Below are positions 1 to 8,682 of a stretch of 64,000 nt of DNA, one piece after another. Under the pieces are notes generated by a model that saw only the letters and a program-made list of their open reading frames with translations, searched no databases and was not told where the DNA came from. Source of the stretch: Chloroflexota bacterium. GTDB taxonomy: Bacteria > Chloroflexota > Dormibacteria > Dormibacterales > Dormibacteraceae. Position 1 is the first letter of the stretch, and each line of letters opens with the position of its first letter. The position numbers and the translations under genes are program-made. The DNA lies in contig VBJR01000152.1 of the NCBI GenBank assembly GCA_005880175.1, positions 4,350-68,349 on the forward strand. The letters run 5' to 3'.

Positions 1-81
1 GACGAGCTCCATCGACGATTGGACGGCGTGTGGGAGCCGGCCGCCGGCCCGGCGGCCAGCCAATCGCCGGTCGGCCGATAG
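1..81 (+). CDS. C-terminal tail of an upstream gene (partial)
   Basis: The first reading frame is open from the window edge to a TAG at 79-81 and would encode 26 residues ending in SQSPVGR. It sits directly before dinG on the same strand with no spacer, as neighbouring genes do here. The stop codon overlaps the putative dinG -10 hexamer. Too little is visible to assign a family, and chance openness in GC-rich DNA is possible. Confidence 0.3.
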   Translation, partial: DELHRRLDGVWEPAAGPAASQSPVGR

Positions 82-84
82 AAT
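79..84 (+). promoter_or_regulatory. -10 hexamer TAGAAT, leaderless promoter of dinG
   Basis: TAGAAT fits TANNNT and lies exactly 10 bases before the dinG ATG, so transcription would begin at or next to the start codon. No Shine-Dalgarno sequence lies between them. The same geometry recurs before thrS, tyrS, secD, glpB, the MFS gene and the lipoprotein gene. Confidence 0.5.
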
Positions 85-94
85 CGCGAACCTG

Positions 95-2836
95 ATGGAG
101 TACGTCGCGCTCGACCTGGAGACCACCGGGCTCGACCCGGAGCGCGACAGGGTGATCGAGGTGGGGGCGGTGGTCTTCACCTACGACGCGGTCGAGCGCA
201 CGCTGGAGCGGCTGACCGATCCCGGCCGGTCCGTCCCGGAGGCCGTGCTCAGACTGACCGGCATCACGCCCGAGGACCTGGTCGGCGCGCCGGCCGCCGC
301 CACCGTCATGGGCGAGCTGGCCGGGCTGCTCCAGGGCCGCCAGCCCGTCGGCCACGGCGCCCGGCTCGACGTGGACTTCCTGGTCGCCGCCGGCCTGTGG
401 CCGCCCGGGCAGGAGATCCTCGACACGCTCGACGTCGCGCGCATCCTCATGCCGGGCGCGCAGAGCCACAGCCTGCCCGTGCTGGCCCTGGAGCTGGGCC
501 TGGCGCAGCCCCGGCCGCACCGGGCGCTGGACGACGCCGACGCCACCCGCCAGCTCCTGCTGCGCCTGCGCGCGGTCGCCGCCAGCCTGGACGACCGCAT
601 GAAGGAGTCGATGCTGGCGCTCGTCGCGCCGTACGGCTGGGCGATCGCCAGCTTCTTCGCGGAGGCCCTGACCGCCCCGGCGCCCGACCCGCCCCTGCCC
701 CGGCCGCTCCCGCCGGCGCCGGCCGGCCCGCCGCGGCGGGGCCGGGAGATCGCGGACGACTCGCCCGCCGCCCTGGCGGGGCTGCTGTCGCCGGGCGGGC
801 CCCTGGCCGCCTCGCTGCCCGGCTACGAGCACCGCGAGGCGCAGCTGCAGATGCTGCTCGCGGCGGCCCAGATCATGCGCCGCGGCGGCCGGCTCGTCGT
901 CGAGGCGGGCACCGGAACCGGGAAGAGCCTGGCCTACCTGGTGCCGGCGCTGGCCAGGGCCGTGGGGCGAGGCGAGCGGGCGGTGGTCGCGACGCACACG
1001 CACACGCTGCAGGAGCAGCTGATGGTGAAGGACATCCCGGCCCTGCGCCAGTGGCTGCCCTGGGACTTCGAGGCGTGCCTGCTCAAGGGCCGCTCCAACT
1101 ACGTGTCGCTGCGGCGCTGGCGGCGGTACCTGTTCGAGCCCTGCCGGGACGCCGAGGAGCTGAAGTTCAAGCTCAAGATCCTGGTCTGGCTGGAGCAGAC
1201 CCGGACCGGGGACCGCGCGGAGCTGCGCCTGCAGGGCACGGACGAGTCGTTCTGGGCCCGGATCGCGTCCGACCCGCTGGACTGCGTCGGCCTCCGCTGC
1301 ACCGAGGCGGACTGCTTCGTGCACCGGGCCCGGGCCGAGGCGGAGCGCGCCGACCTGGTCGTGGTCAACCACGCGCTGCTGCTGGCGGACGCCAGCACCG
1401 GCGGGTCGCTGATCCCGGCGTACGAGCACCTGGTGGTGGACGAGGCGCACCACCTCGAGGACTCGGCCACGCAGAGCCTGCGCGCCGACGTGGACGGACC
1501 CGCGGTCGAGGGCCTGCTCCGGCGGCTCGCCAACGAGGCCGACGGCCGCCGGCTGGGCTTGCTGCCCGCGATGCGCCTGCAGCCGCACCTGGGCGAGTCG
1601 GAGGACTCGCTGGCCGAGGCCGAGCTGGCGACCGCCGCGGCCGCGCCCCGCTGCGCCACGTTCTTCCAGGCCGCCGCCGAGTGGACGCGCCGGCAGCTGC
1701 CCGAGGAGAGCATGCGCCGCGACGAGGCGGTCCGCCTCGTGCCCGAGCAGCGCGAGCGCCCCGACTGGCTCCCGCTGGCCGCGCTCGCCGCCGACGCGGT
1801 CGTGGCGCTGAGCGCGCTCGACGCGCACCTGCGGCGGGCGCTCGCCACGAGCCGCGAGCGCCTGGGCGGCCAGCAGCCCGACCAGGACGTCCGCGAGCTG
1901 GAGATCATCCGTGGCCGCCTGGCGGACGCGGCCGACCTGCTCGACCAGGCGTTCCAGCGCCCGGACGCCAACCGCGTGTACTGGATGACGGTCCCCGGCC
2001 GCACCGGCGTGCTGCTGCTCCGCTCGGCCCCCCTGGAGATCGGGCCGATGCTGCGCGAACGCGTGTTCGCCGAGCGGAGCAGCGTGGTGATGACGTCGGC
2101 CAGCCTGGCGGTGGCCGGCAGCTTCGACTACTTCTGCTCCCGGGTCGGCCTGGGCGCCGAGGTGGAGACGCTGCTGCTGGCCTCGCCGTTCGACTACCTG
2201 GCCCAGGCGCTGGTGTGCCTGCCCACGGACGTGCCGGACCCGCAGTCCGAGGAGTTCGAGCTGGCGGTCGAGGACATCGTGGCCGACGTGGCCGCCCGCC
2301 TCAGCGGGCGCACGCTCGCCCTCTTCACCTCGCACCACCAGCTCCGCAACGTCTACACGAGCCTCAAACACCGCCGCGACCTGGACGAGGTGCTGATCCT
2401 GGGCCAGGGGATCGACGGCCAGCGCCGCCACGTGCTGCGCGCGTTCGAGGAGAACGAGCGGCCGCTGCTGCTGGGCACGTCGAGCTTCTGGGAGGGCATC
2501 GACGTGCCGGGCGAGCGGCTGTCGTGCGTCGTGATCGTGCGGCTGCCGTTCCAGGTGCCGACCGAGCCCGTGTTCGCGGCCCGGGCCGAGCGGCTCCGCG
2601 ACCCGTTCCTGCAGTACGCGCTGCCCCAGGCGGCGCTGCGCCTCAAGCAGGGGTTCGGCCGCCTGATCCGCCGCCACGACGACCGCGGCGCCGTGGTGAT
2701 CCTGGACAACCGCGTGCTGGAGCGCGACTACGGCCGGGCGTTCCTGGAGGCGCTGCCCCCGGCCTCGCGGTACCTGGGGCCGGCGGCCGGGATGGGCGAG
2801 CGCATCGAGGCCTGGGTGGCGTCCGACGCCCGTTGA
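95..2836 (+). CDS. dinG: DinG-type helicase with N-terminal DEDD exonuclease domain
   Basis: 913 residues. The N-terminal ~160 residues are a DnaQ-like 3'-5' exonuclease: DLETTGLD at 7-14, GHGARLDVDF near 87-96 and HRALDDADAT near 143. An XPD/DinG superfamily 2 helicase follows, with Walker A GTGTGKS near 271, DEAH in VVDEAHH near 447, cysteines between them that fit a 4Fe-4S site, and a C-terminal FWEGIDVPGE motif near 798. The fusion resembles Gram-positive DinG nuclease/helicases acting in DNA repair. The ATG is supported by the upstream TAGAAT and by DLETTG starting within a few residues. The end overlaps rsmI by four bases. Confidence 0.93.
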   Translation: MEYVALDLETTGLDPERDRVIEVGAVVFTYDAVERTLERLTDPGRSVPEAVLRLTGITPEDLVGAPAAATVMGELAGLLQGRQPVGHGARLDVDFLVAAGLWPPGQEILDTLDVARILMPGAQSHSLPVLALELGLAQPRPHRALDDADATRQLLLRLRAVAASLDDRMKESMLALVAPYGWAIASFFAEALTAPAPDPPLPRPLPPAPAGPPRRGREIADDSPAALAGLLSPGGPLAASLPGYEHREAQLQMLLAAAQIMRRGGRLVVEAGTGTGKSLAYLVPALARAVGRGERAVVATHTHTLQEQLMVKDIPALRQWLPWDFEACLLKGRSNYVSLRRWRRYLFEPCRDAEELKFKLKILVWLEQTRTGDRAELRLQGTDESFWARIASDPLDCVGLRCTEADCFVHRARAEAERADLVVVNHALLLADASTGGSLIPAYEHLVVDEAHHLEDSATQSLRADVDGPAVEGLLRRLANEADGRRLGLLPAMRLQPHLGESEDSLAEAELATAAAAPRCATFFQAAAEWTRRQLPEESMRRDEAVRLVPEQRERPDWLPLAALAADAVVALSALDAHLRRALATSRERLGGQQPDQDVRELEIIRGRLADAADLLDQAFQRPDANRVYWMTVPGRTGVLLLRSAPLEIGPMLRERVFAERSSVVMTSASLAVAGSFDYFCSRVGLGAEVETLLLASPFDYLAQALVCLPTDVPDPQSEEFELAVEDIVADVAARLSGRTLALFTSHHQLRNVYTSLKHRRDLDEVLILGQGIDGQRRHVLRAFEENERPLLLGTSSFWEGIDVPGERLSCVVIVRLPFQVPTEPVFAARAERLRDPFLQYALPQAALRLKQGFGRLIRRHDDRGAVVILDNRVLERDYGRAFLEALPPASRYLGPAAGMGERIEAWVASDAR

Positions 2837-3501
2837 GCACGCTCTACGTCGTCGCGACGCCGATCGGCAACCTGGAGGACGTGACGCTGCGCGCCCTCCG
2901 CATCCTGGGCGAGGTGGACGCGATCGCGGCCGAGGACACCCGGGTGACCGGCCGGCTCCTGGCCCGGCACGGGCTGAGGAAGCGGATGCTGAGCTACCGC
3001 GCGCCGGTGGAGGAGCGGACGCTGCCCCGCGTGCTGGATGCGCTGGAGTCGGGCGACGTGGCGCTGGTCACCGACGCCGGCACGCCGACGCTGTCCGACC
3101 CGGGTCAGCGGCTGGTGGACGCGGCGTGGGCGGCGGGCCACCAGGTGGTGCCGCTGCCGGGGCCGAGCGCCGTGACGGCCGCGCTCTCGGCCGCCGGCTG
3201 GGGCGGGCCCGGCTTCTGCTTCGCCGGCTACCTGCCCCGCAAGCCGGGCGAGCTCCGGCGCTTCTTCGAGGGGCTGCGCGAGGCGGACCGGCCGACCGTC
3301 GCGTTCGAGTCGCCGTTCCGCGTCCGCCGGGCCCTGGCGGCGCTCGCCGAGACGCTGCCGGACCGGCCCGTCGCGCTCGCCCGCGAGCTGACGAAGGTGC
3401 ACGAGGAAGTGCTGCGGGGGACGGCCGCCGAGGTGCTGGCCGCCCTTGGCGAGCCCGTGCGAGGCGAGATTACGCTTGTCATCTCGCATGAGCCCCACTG
3501 A
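2833..3501 (+). CDS. rsmI: 16S rRNA (cytidine-1402-2'-O)-methyltransferase RsmI
   Basis: 222 residues. RsmI 2'-O-methylates C1402 in the decoding centre of 16S rRNA using SAM. Tetrapyrrole-methylase-fold motifs are all present: [15 protein letters not shown] at the N-terminus, [23 protein letters not shown] and [17 protein letters not shown] chose the TTG at 2833 because it overlaps the dinG stop as TTGA and leaves the PIGN motif about 10 residues in. It is shorter than the usual ~280 residues because the C-terminal domain is absent. The 3' end overlaps metG by 14 bases. Confidence 0.93.
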   Translation: MSTLYVVATPIGNLEDVTLRALRILGEVDAIAAEDTRVTGRLLARHGLRKRMLSYRAPVEERTLPRVLDALESGDVALVTDAGTPTLSDPGQRLVDAAWAAGHQVVPLPGPSAVTAALSAAGWGGPGFCFAGYLPRKPGELRRFFEGLREADRPTVAFESPFRVRRALAALAETLPDRPVALARELTKVHEEVLRGTAAEVLAALGEPVRGEITLVISHEPH

Positions 3502-5248
3502 CCGCATCCTCATATCCGTCGCGTGGCCGTACGCCAGCGGACCGCGGCACCTCGGCCACATGGCCGCGTACGTCCCGTCGGACGTGTTCGCCCGGTACCA
3601 GCGCCTGCGCGGGGCCCAGGTGCTGATGGTCAGCGGCACCGACGAGCACGGCACCCCGATCACGTACGGCGCGGACGAGGAGGGCATCACCCCCCGCGAG
3701 TTCGCGGACCGCAACAACGCCATCATCGTGGAGGACCTGCGGCGCCTCGGGTTCACGTACGACACGTTCACGCGCACCACCACGCGCAACCACTACCGGG
3801 TCGTCCAGGGCCTGTTCCGGACCCTCTACGACAAGGGCTACATCGTGCCCCGCACGCAGATGGGGGCGTTCTCGCCGAGCACCGGCCGGACGCTGCCCGA
3901 CCGCTACATCGAGGGCACGTGCCCGATCTGCAGCTACCCGAGCGCGCGCGGCGACCAGTGCGACAACTGCGGCAACCAGCTCGATCCGATCGACCTGATC
4001 GAGCCGCGCTCGCGGATCAACGGGGAGGTGCCCGAGTTCCGCGAGACCGAGCACTTCTTCTTCGACCTGCCCGCGTTCGCCGAGCAGCTGGAGGAGTGGA
4101 TCCGGGCCCAGGAGCACTGGCGGCAGAACGTCCGCCGGTACTCGCTCAACTTCGTGGGCGACCTGAAGCCGCGCGCGATCACCCGCGACCTGGACTGGGG
4201 CGTGCCGATCCCGCTGCCGGGCTGGGAGGACCGCCCCGACAAGCGCATCTACGTCTGGTTCGACGCGGTGATGGGCTACCTGTCGGCCTCGATCGAGTGG
4301 GCGGCCAACCGGGGCACGCCGGAGGCGTGGCGGGAGTGGTGGCAGGACCCGGCCGCCCGCGGCTACTACTTCATGGGCAAGGACAACATCACGTTCCACA
4401 CGGTGATGTGGCCGGCGATCCTGCTCGGCGCGGGCGACCTGGAGCTGCCGTACGACGTCGTCTCCAGCGAGTTCCTGACGATGGAGGGCCGCCAGTTCTC
4501 GACCAGCCGCGGCCACGTGATCGAGGTCCGCGACGTGCTCGCCCGCTACGACCCGGACGCCCTGCGCTTCTTCCTCACGATCGGCGGCCCGGAGACGACG
4601 GACACCGACTTCACGTGGTCGGAGTTCGTGCGCCGCAACAACGACGAGCTGGTGGGCACGTGGGGCAACCTGGTCCACCGGACGCTGGTCAACGCCCACC
4701 GCAACTTCGGCGTGGTGCCCGAGCCGGGCGAGCTGACGGAGCGCGACCGGCGGCTGATCGCGGAGGTGGAGGCGGGCTTCGACAGCGTGGGCGGCCTGCT
4801 CGGGGCGGCCCGGTTCAAGGCCGCGATCACCGAGGTGCTGCGCCTGGCCGCGCTCGTCAACCAGTACCTGGGCGAGGAGCAGCCGTGGCACCGCATCAAG
4901 GAGGACCGCGAGCGGGCGGCGACCACGCTGTTCGTGGCGATCCGCTGCGTGGACAGCCTCAAGACGCTGCTGACGCCGTTCCTGCCGTTCTCCGCCCAGC
5001 GCCTGCACGAGCTGCTCGGCTACGACGACGTGATCGCCCCGCAGCCGGTCGTGCGCGAGTACGAGGAGGAGGGCGGCGTCCGCCACGCGGTGCTGGGCGG
5101 CGAGTACGACGCGACCCCGCGCTGGGCGCCGAGCCGGATCCCGGCCGGCCGCCCGCTGCCGGCCCCGACCCCGCTGTTCAAGAAGCTGGACGACAGCGTG
5201 GTCGAGGCGGAGCTGGACCGCATGCGCGAGCGCACCGGGACGGCGTGA
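3488..5248 (+). CDS. metG: methionyl-tRNA synthetase
   Basis: 586 residues. Class I synthetase that charges tRNA-Met. The HIGH-type motif is RHLGHM near residue 18. A zinc knuckle is formed by CPIC near 144 and CDNC near 158. The KMSKS loop reads FSTSRG near 337, a known variant in which the first lysine is replaced. An anticodon-binding helical domain follows and there is no C-terminal EMAP domain. ATG 3488 is preferred to an upstream in-frame codon because synthetase homology begins there ([13 protein letters not shown]). It lies inside an rsmI-metG-tatD-rsmA run and ends with a GTGA overlap with tatD. Confidence 0.95.
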   Translation: MSPTDRILISVAWPYASGPRHLGHMAAYVPSDVFARYQRLRGAQVLMVSGTDEHGTPITYGADEEGITPREFADRNNAIIVEDLRRLGFTYDTFTRTTTRNHYRVVQGLFRTLYDKGYIVPRTQMGAFSPSTGRTLPDRYIEGTCPICSYPSARGDQCDNCGNQLDPIDLIEPRSRINGEVPEFRETEHFFFDLPAFAEQLEEWIRAQEHWRQNVRRYSLNFVGDLKPRAITRDLDWGVPIPLPGWEDRPDKRIYVWFDAVMGYLSASIEWAANRGTPEAWREWWQDPAARGYYFMGKDNITFHTVMWPAILLGAGDLELPYDVVSSEFLTMEGRQFSTSRGHVIEVRDVLARYDPDALRFFLTIGGPETTDTDFTWSEFVRRNNDELVGTWGNLVHRTLVNAHRNFGVVPEPGELTERDRRLIAEVEAGFDSVGGLLGAARFKAAITEVLRLAALVNQYLGEEQPWHRIKEDRERAATTLFVAIRCVDSLKTLLTPFLPFSAQRLHELLGYDDVIAPQPVVREYEEEGGVRHAVLGGEYDATPRWAPSRIPAGRPLPAPTPLFKKLDDSVVEAELDRMRERTGTA

Positions 5249-6009
5249 GGCTCGTCGACACCCACGTCCACCTCGAGGAGGTCGAGGGCGACGTGGACGA
5301 CATCCTGGCCGAGGCCCGCGCCGCCGGCGTCACCGACGTGATCGCGATGGGCGTGGACGCGCCCACCAGCCGCCGGGTCGCCGAATGGGCGGGCACCAGG
5401 CCGGGCGTCTGGGGCGCCGTCGGCCACCACCCGCTCAACCAGGTCGGCCCCGACCTGGGCCTGCTGCGCGAGCTGGCGGAGCGGCCCGGCGTGGTCGCGA
5501 TCGGGGAGGTCGGCCTCGACCACGCCGACGAGCACCGGGGGCCGCACGACGCCCAGGAGGAGTGGTTCCGCGGCTGCTGCGAGCTGGCGCTGGAGCTGGG
5601 CCTGCCCGTCTGCGTCCACACCCGCGAATGCACGGAGGCGGTCTACGACGCGGTCCGCGCCCATCCCGGCCTGACCGGTGTCATGCACTACTGGGTCCTG
5701 GACTGGGACTGGGCGCGCCGGTTCCTGGACCTCGGCTTCTTCATCTCGTTCTCGGGCGTCGTGACCCGGAGCAGCCGGGCCGACCTGCGCGACGTCGCCA
5801 GCCGGGTGCCGGCCGACCGCCTGCTGGTCGAGACCGACGCCCCCTGGGGCACGCCCCGGGGCCGCGAGGGCCGGATGCGGCCGGCCTGGATGGTGGACAC
5901 CGCGCGCACGCTGGCCGAGGTGCGCGGCATCTCGGTGGAGGAGCTGGCCGAGCTGGAATGGGCCAACGTGAGGACGCTGTTCCCCGGGCTCGCGGCGTCC
6001 CGGGGCTGA
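5245..6009 (+). CDS. tatD: TatD family metal-dependent hydrolase
   Basis: 254 residues. Amidohydrolase-fold DNase of the TatD/YcfH family. Metal ligands are visible as DTHVH at the N-terminus, GEVGLDH near 92, VCVHTRE, and [11 protein letters not shown] near the C-terminus. The GTG start overlaps the metG stop (GTGA). The metG-tatD-rsmA order is conserved in many bacteria. [11 protein letters not shown] segment stands where HCF usually occurs, a mild divergence of one metal-binding region. Confidence 0.9.
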   Translation: MRLVDTHVHLEEVEGDVDDILAEARAAGVTDVIAMGVDAPTSRRVAEWAGTRPGVWGAVGHHPLNQVGPDLGLLRELAERPGVVAIGEVGLDHADEHRGPHDAQEEWFRGCCELALELGLPVCVHTRECTEAVYDAVRAHPGLTGVMHYWVLDWDWARRFLDLGFFISFSGVVTRSSRADLRDVASRVPADRLLVETDAPWGTPRGREGRMRPAWMVDTARTLAEVRGISVEELAELEWANVRTLFPGLAASRG

Positions 6010-6782
6010 AGGCCCGCAAGAGCCTCGGGCAGCACTGGCTGACCGACCCCGAGCTGCGCGACCGCGTCGTCGCCGCGGCCGGCATCGAGCCCGGGGACGA
6101 GGTCCTGGAGATCGGGGCCGGGCCGGGCACGCTGACCGGCGAGCTGGTCCGGCTGGGCCGCCGCGTGGTCGCCGTCGAGCTCGACGCGCGCATGCTGCCC
6201 CGCCTCCGGGCGGCCGCGCCGGGCGCCGAGATCGTGCACGGCGATGTCATGCGGATCGACCCGGCGGTGCTCTTCCCGCAGGGAGGCGAGATCGTGGTCG
6301 GCAACATCCCCTACTACCTCACCGGCGCGCTCGTGCCGCACCTGCTGGGCCGGGAGCCGCGGCCGAAGCGGCTCAGCCTGGTCGTGCAGCGGGAGGTGGC
6401 CCGGCGCTGGTGCGGCCTGGACGGCTGGAGCCTGGCCACGGTCGCCGTCCAGACGTTCACCGAGCCCCGCCTGGCGTTCGAGCTGCCGCCCGAGGCGTTC
6501 GAGCCGCCGCCGAAGGTCACGTCCGCGCTCGCCGTCCTGGAGGTCCGCGAGCGGCCGGCGGTGCGCGTGCCCGACCTGGACGCGTTCTTCCGGTTCGTCG
6601 AGGCCGTGTTCCAGTTCCGCCGCAAGCAGCTTCGGCCGGCCCTGGCCCGGGTGGCGAGCCTGACCGGCGAGGCGGCCGGCGAGCGGCTGGCCGGCATCGG
6701 GATCGACCCGTCACGGCGCGCCGAGACGTTGTCCCTCCGGGAATGGGAGAACACCTTCGGCGCGTTCCGCGGCCTAAGCTGA
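5958..6782 (+). CDS. rsmA: 16S rRNA A1518/A1519 dimethyltransferase RsmA (KsgA)
   Basis: Up to 274 residues. RsmA dimethylates two adjacent adenines in helix 45 of 16S rRNA with SAM. Visible motifs are KSLGQHWL (family signature), VLEIGAGPGTLTGEL (SAM loop), a VEL acidic residue, NIPYYLT (catalytic NPPY-like motif IV) and a C-terminal QFRRKQLRPAL. The start is uncertain. ATG 5958 lies within tatD, whereas family homology starts at LKARKSLGQ. There a CTG at 6006 overlaps the tatD stop as CTGA, paralleling TTGA and GTGA junctions nearby, and may be the real start. Confidence 0.92.
   Translation: MGQREDAVPRARGVPGLKARKSLGQHWLTDPELRDRVVAAAGIEPGDEVLEIGAGPGTLTGELVRLGRRVVAVELDARMLPRLRAAAPGAEIVHGDVMRIDPAVLFPQGGEIVVGNIPYYLTGALVPHLLGREPRPKRLSLVVQREVARRWCGLDGWSLATVAVQTFTEPRLAFELPPEAFEPPPKVTSALAVLEVRERPAVRVPDLDAFFRFVEAVFQFRRKQLRPALARVASLTGEAAGERLAGIGIDPSRRAETLSLREWENTFGAFRGLS
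6775..6780 (+). promoter_or_regulatory. -10 hexamer TAAGCT, leaderless promoter of the MFS gene
   Basis: TAAGCT lies 10 bases before ATG 6791 and overlaps the last codons of rsmA. The spacing matches the dinG promoter. No Shine-Dalgarno precedes the ATG. Confidence 0.45.
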
Positions 6783-6790
6783 GCCGAACG

Positions 6791-8131
6791 ATGGCAATGC
6801 CCCAGGATCGGGGCCAGGCCCCGATCGCGGCCGAGGACGAGACCGGGCACACGGGGTTCCGCTCGGTCCTGGGCAACCGCGACTTCCGGCTGGTCTGGTT
6901 CGCCCAGGTCGCGGCCCAGCTGGCCGACAAGTTCCTGATGTTCTCGCTGATCATCCTGGCCTACCGGCTGTCGCACGGGAGCACGCCGGTGGCCGTCACG
7001 CTGCTCGCGTACACCGTGCCCGCCGTCGCCATCGCGCCGCTGGCCGGCGTGTTCGCCGACCGGCACGACCGCAAGCTGATCATGGTCAGCACCAACTTCC
7101 TGCGGGCGGCGCTGATCGCGCTCATCCCGGTCGCCGGCCTCGTCCCCGGCCTGCGCTCCGACTACCTGCACCTGCTGGTCATCACGTTCGCGTTCGCCGC
7201 GGTCGGCCAGCTGTTCAGCCCGGCCGAGGCGGCGGCGATACCGACGATCGTCTCCCGGCGGGCGCTGATCGCGGCCAACTCGATGGTCCTGGGCACCATG
7301 GTCATCACCCTGGTGCTGGGCGGCGCGCTGGCGCCCATCGCGTCCCGCGCCGACATCTACGCGCCGTACTGGACGGCGGTCGTGCTGTTCGGGGTGGCGG
7401 GCGTGCTGACGTCGATGGCGCGCATCCCCCGCCGGCTGGCCCGGCGCGACCCGGCGCTCGAACGCCGCCACCCGTTCCACCAGCTCGCCCTGGACCTCAA
7501 GGCGGGGGCCGGCGCGCTGGGCAGCTCGCCCGGTCTGCTGCTGGCGTTCGCGGAGCTGTCGCTGGCGGTGCTGGTGATGTTCATGATGTTCACGCTGGCG
7601 CCCGCGTACGTCAGCCAGGTGCTGGGGATCGAGGACCAGGACAGCTACGTGATCCTGGTCCCGGCGACCGTCGGCGCGCTGCTGAGCGCGGCCACCCTGG
7701 GCCAGCTCGGCCGCCGGTTCCGGCCGTCGCACCTGCTGGTCGGTGCGCTGGTCGCGACCGGCCTGACCCTCGTGCTGCTCGCCATCGTGCCCGCCGGGCT
7801 CCGGCAGGTGCCCGCGGCGCACGAGTACACGCGCTGGGTGAGCGCCGGCTTCAGCCTGCTGCTCGGCCTGGAGTTCGGGGTGCTGATGATCCCGGCCCTG
7901 AGCTACCTGATGGAGAACACGTCGGACGGCGTGCGGGGGCGCATCTTCTCCCTGCTGTTCATGGTCGTCAACGGGGTGACTGCCCTGCCCGTCCTGCTCA
8001 CCGCCGCGCTCTCGGACTGGTTCGGCATCAACCACGTGATCGCGGGCCTGGGCCTGGTCCTCGTGGGCGCGGGGGCGGCGGTCGTCAGGTACGCGCGGCG
8101 CTTCTTCGAATCAGGAGCGCCCCCGCGATGA
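6791..8131 (+). CDS. MFS transporter, drug exporter-like
   Basis: 446 residues with about 12 hydrophobic segments. After a soluble N-terminus of ~35 residues, the FRSVLGNRDFRLVWFAQ segment and the loop FADRHDRKLIM (motif A-like, GxxxDRxDRK) mark the EntS/MFS_3-type major facilitator branch. Typical substrates are siderophores, macrolides or other small molecules, and the substrate here is unknown. The first residues are encoded across a perfect 21-base palindrome (6806-6826). The end converges on, and overlaps by 47 bases, the broken dedA on the other strand. Confidence 0.85.
   Translation: MAMPQDRGQAPIAAEDETGHTGFRSVLGNRDFRLVWFAQVAAQLADKFLMFSLIILAYRLSHGSTPVAVTLLAYTVPAVAIAPLAGVFADRHDRKLIMVSTNFLRAALIALIPVAGLVPGLRSDYLHLLVITFAFAAVGQLFSPAEAAAIPTIVSRRALIAANSMVLGTMVITLVLGGALAPIASRADIYAPYWTAVVLFGVAGVLTSMARIPRRLARRDPALERRHPFHQLALDLKAGAGALGSSPGLLLAFAELSLAVLVMFMMFTLAPAYVSQVLGIEDQDSYVILVPATVGALLSAATLGQLGRRFRPSHLLVGALVATGLTLVLLAIVPAGLRQVPAAHEYTRWVSAGFSLLLGLEFGVLMIPALSYLMENTSDGVRGRIFSLLFMVVNGVTALPVLLTAALSDWFGINHVIAGLGLVLVGAGAAVVRYARRFFESGAPPR
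6806..6826 (+). repeat. 21-base perfect palindrome in the 5' end of the MFS gene
   Basis: Arms GATCGGGGCC and GGCCCCGATC flank a single A, starting 15 bases after the MFS start codon. It encodes DRGQAPI. It resembles the GGGG-CAGG-CCCC core of the hairpin repeats at 41.4 and 61.5 kb but has no other similarity to them. In an mRNA it would fold just inside the translation initiation region. Confidence 0.5.
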
Positions 8132-8613
8132 CCGCGGCGACGACCGCCAGGCCGCCGATCCCGAGGTAGCCGATCAGGCGCTCGACCAGGCCCCAGTTGG
8201 TGCCCAGCGTGTATCCGATGGTCCCGATCAGGATCGCCCAGGCCACGCCCCCGACGGCGCTGAACAGCTGGAACGTCCAGAACGGCATGTGCGACATGCC
8301 GGCCATCACCGACGCCCACGTCCGCAGCCCGATCACGAAGCGGGCGAACAGGACCGTGACGGCGCCGTAGCGGGCGAAGAACAGCTCGGAGCGGGCGAAG
8401 TGGCCCGTAGCCGACGTTCGCGCCGGCGAGGGCCCCGACGGCGCCGATCACGACGACCAGGCGGATGTCGAGGTGGCCGAGCGCGGCGTACGCGGCCACC
8501 GCGAGCAGCATCGTCTCGCCCGGGAACGGGATGCCGGCGCTCTCGATCAGGATGCCCAGGCCGGCCGCCGGGTAGCCGATGGCGTCTGCGATGGCGCGGA
8601 TGTCGAGATGCAC
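8085..8613 (-). pseudogene. DedA family membrane protein, disrupted
   Basis: The N-terminal half (from GTG 8613) reads VHLDIRAIADAIGYPAAG, then ESAGIPFPGE, the DedA E-x-x-x-P-x-P-G-E signature, and continues to LAGANVGYGP. The second half, in another frame, reads FARSELFFARYGAVTV, then IGLRTWASVMAGMSHM, two further membrane spans and a stop at 8085. The frame changes at about 8400, and roughly 15-20 residues of the usual cytoplasmic loop are missing between the halves. This is an out-of-frame internal deletion, either real decay or an assembly lesion like those in ruvB and secD. DedA proteins act as lipid flippases in the inner membrane. An ATG at 8643 is an alternative start. Confidence 0.75.
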
Positions 8614-8667
8614 CGCAGACAATCTTGGTCCTCCCGCCAGCACGGCCGCCGCCCACGGGGCCCTCCA

Positions 8668-8673
8668 TATACT
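8668..8673 (+). promoter_or_regulatory. -10 hexamer TATACT, leaderless promoter of thrS
   Basis: TATACT is the closest match to the sigma-70 -10 consensus in this stretch and lies 9 bases before the thrS ATG, leaving no room for a leader. Confidence 0.5.
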
Positions 8674-8682
8674 TGGTGGCCC

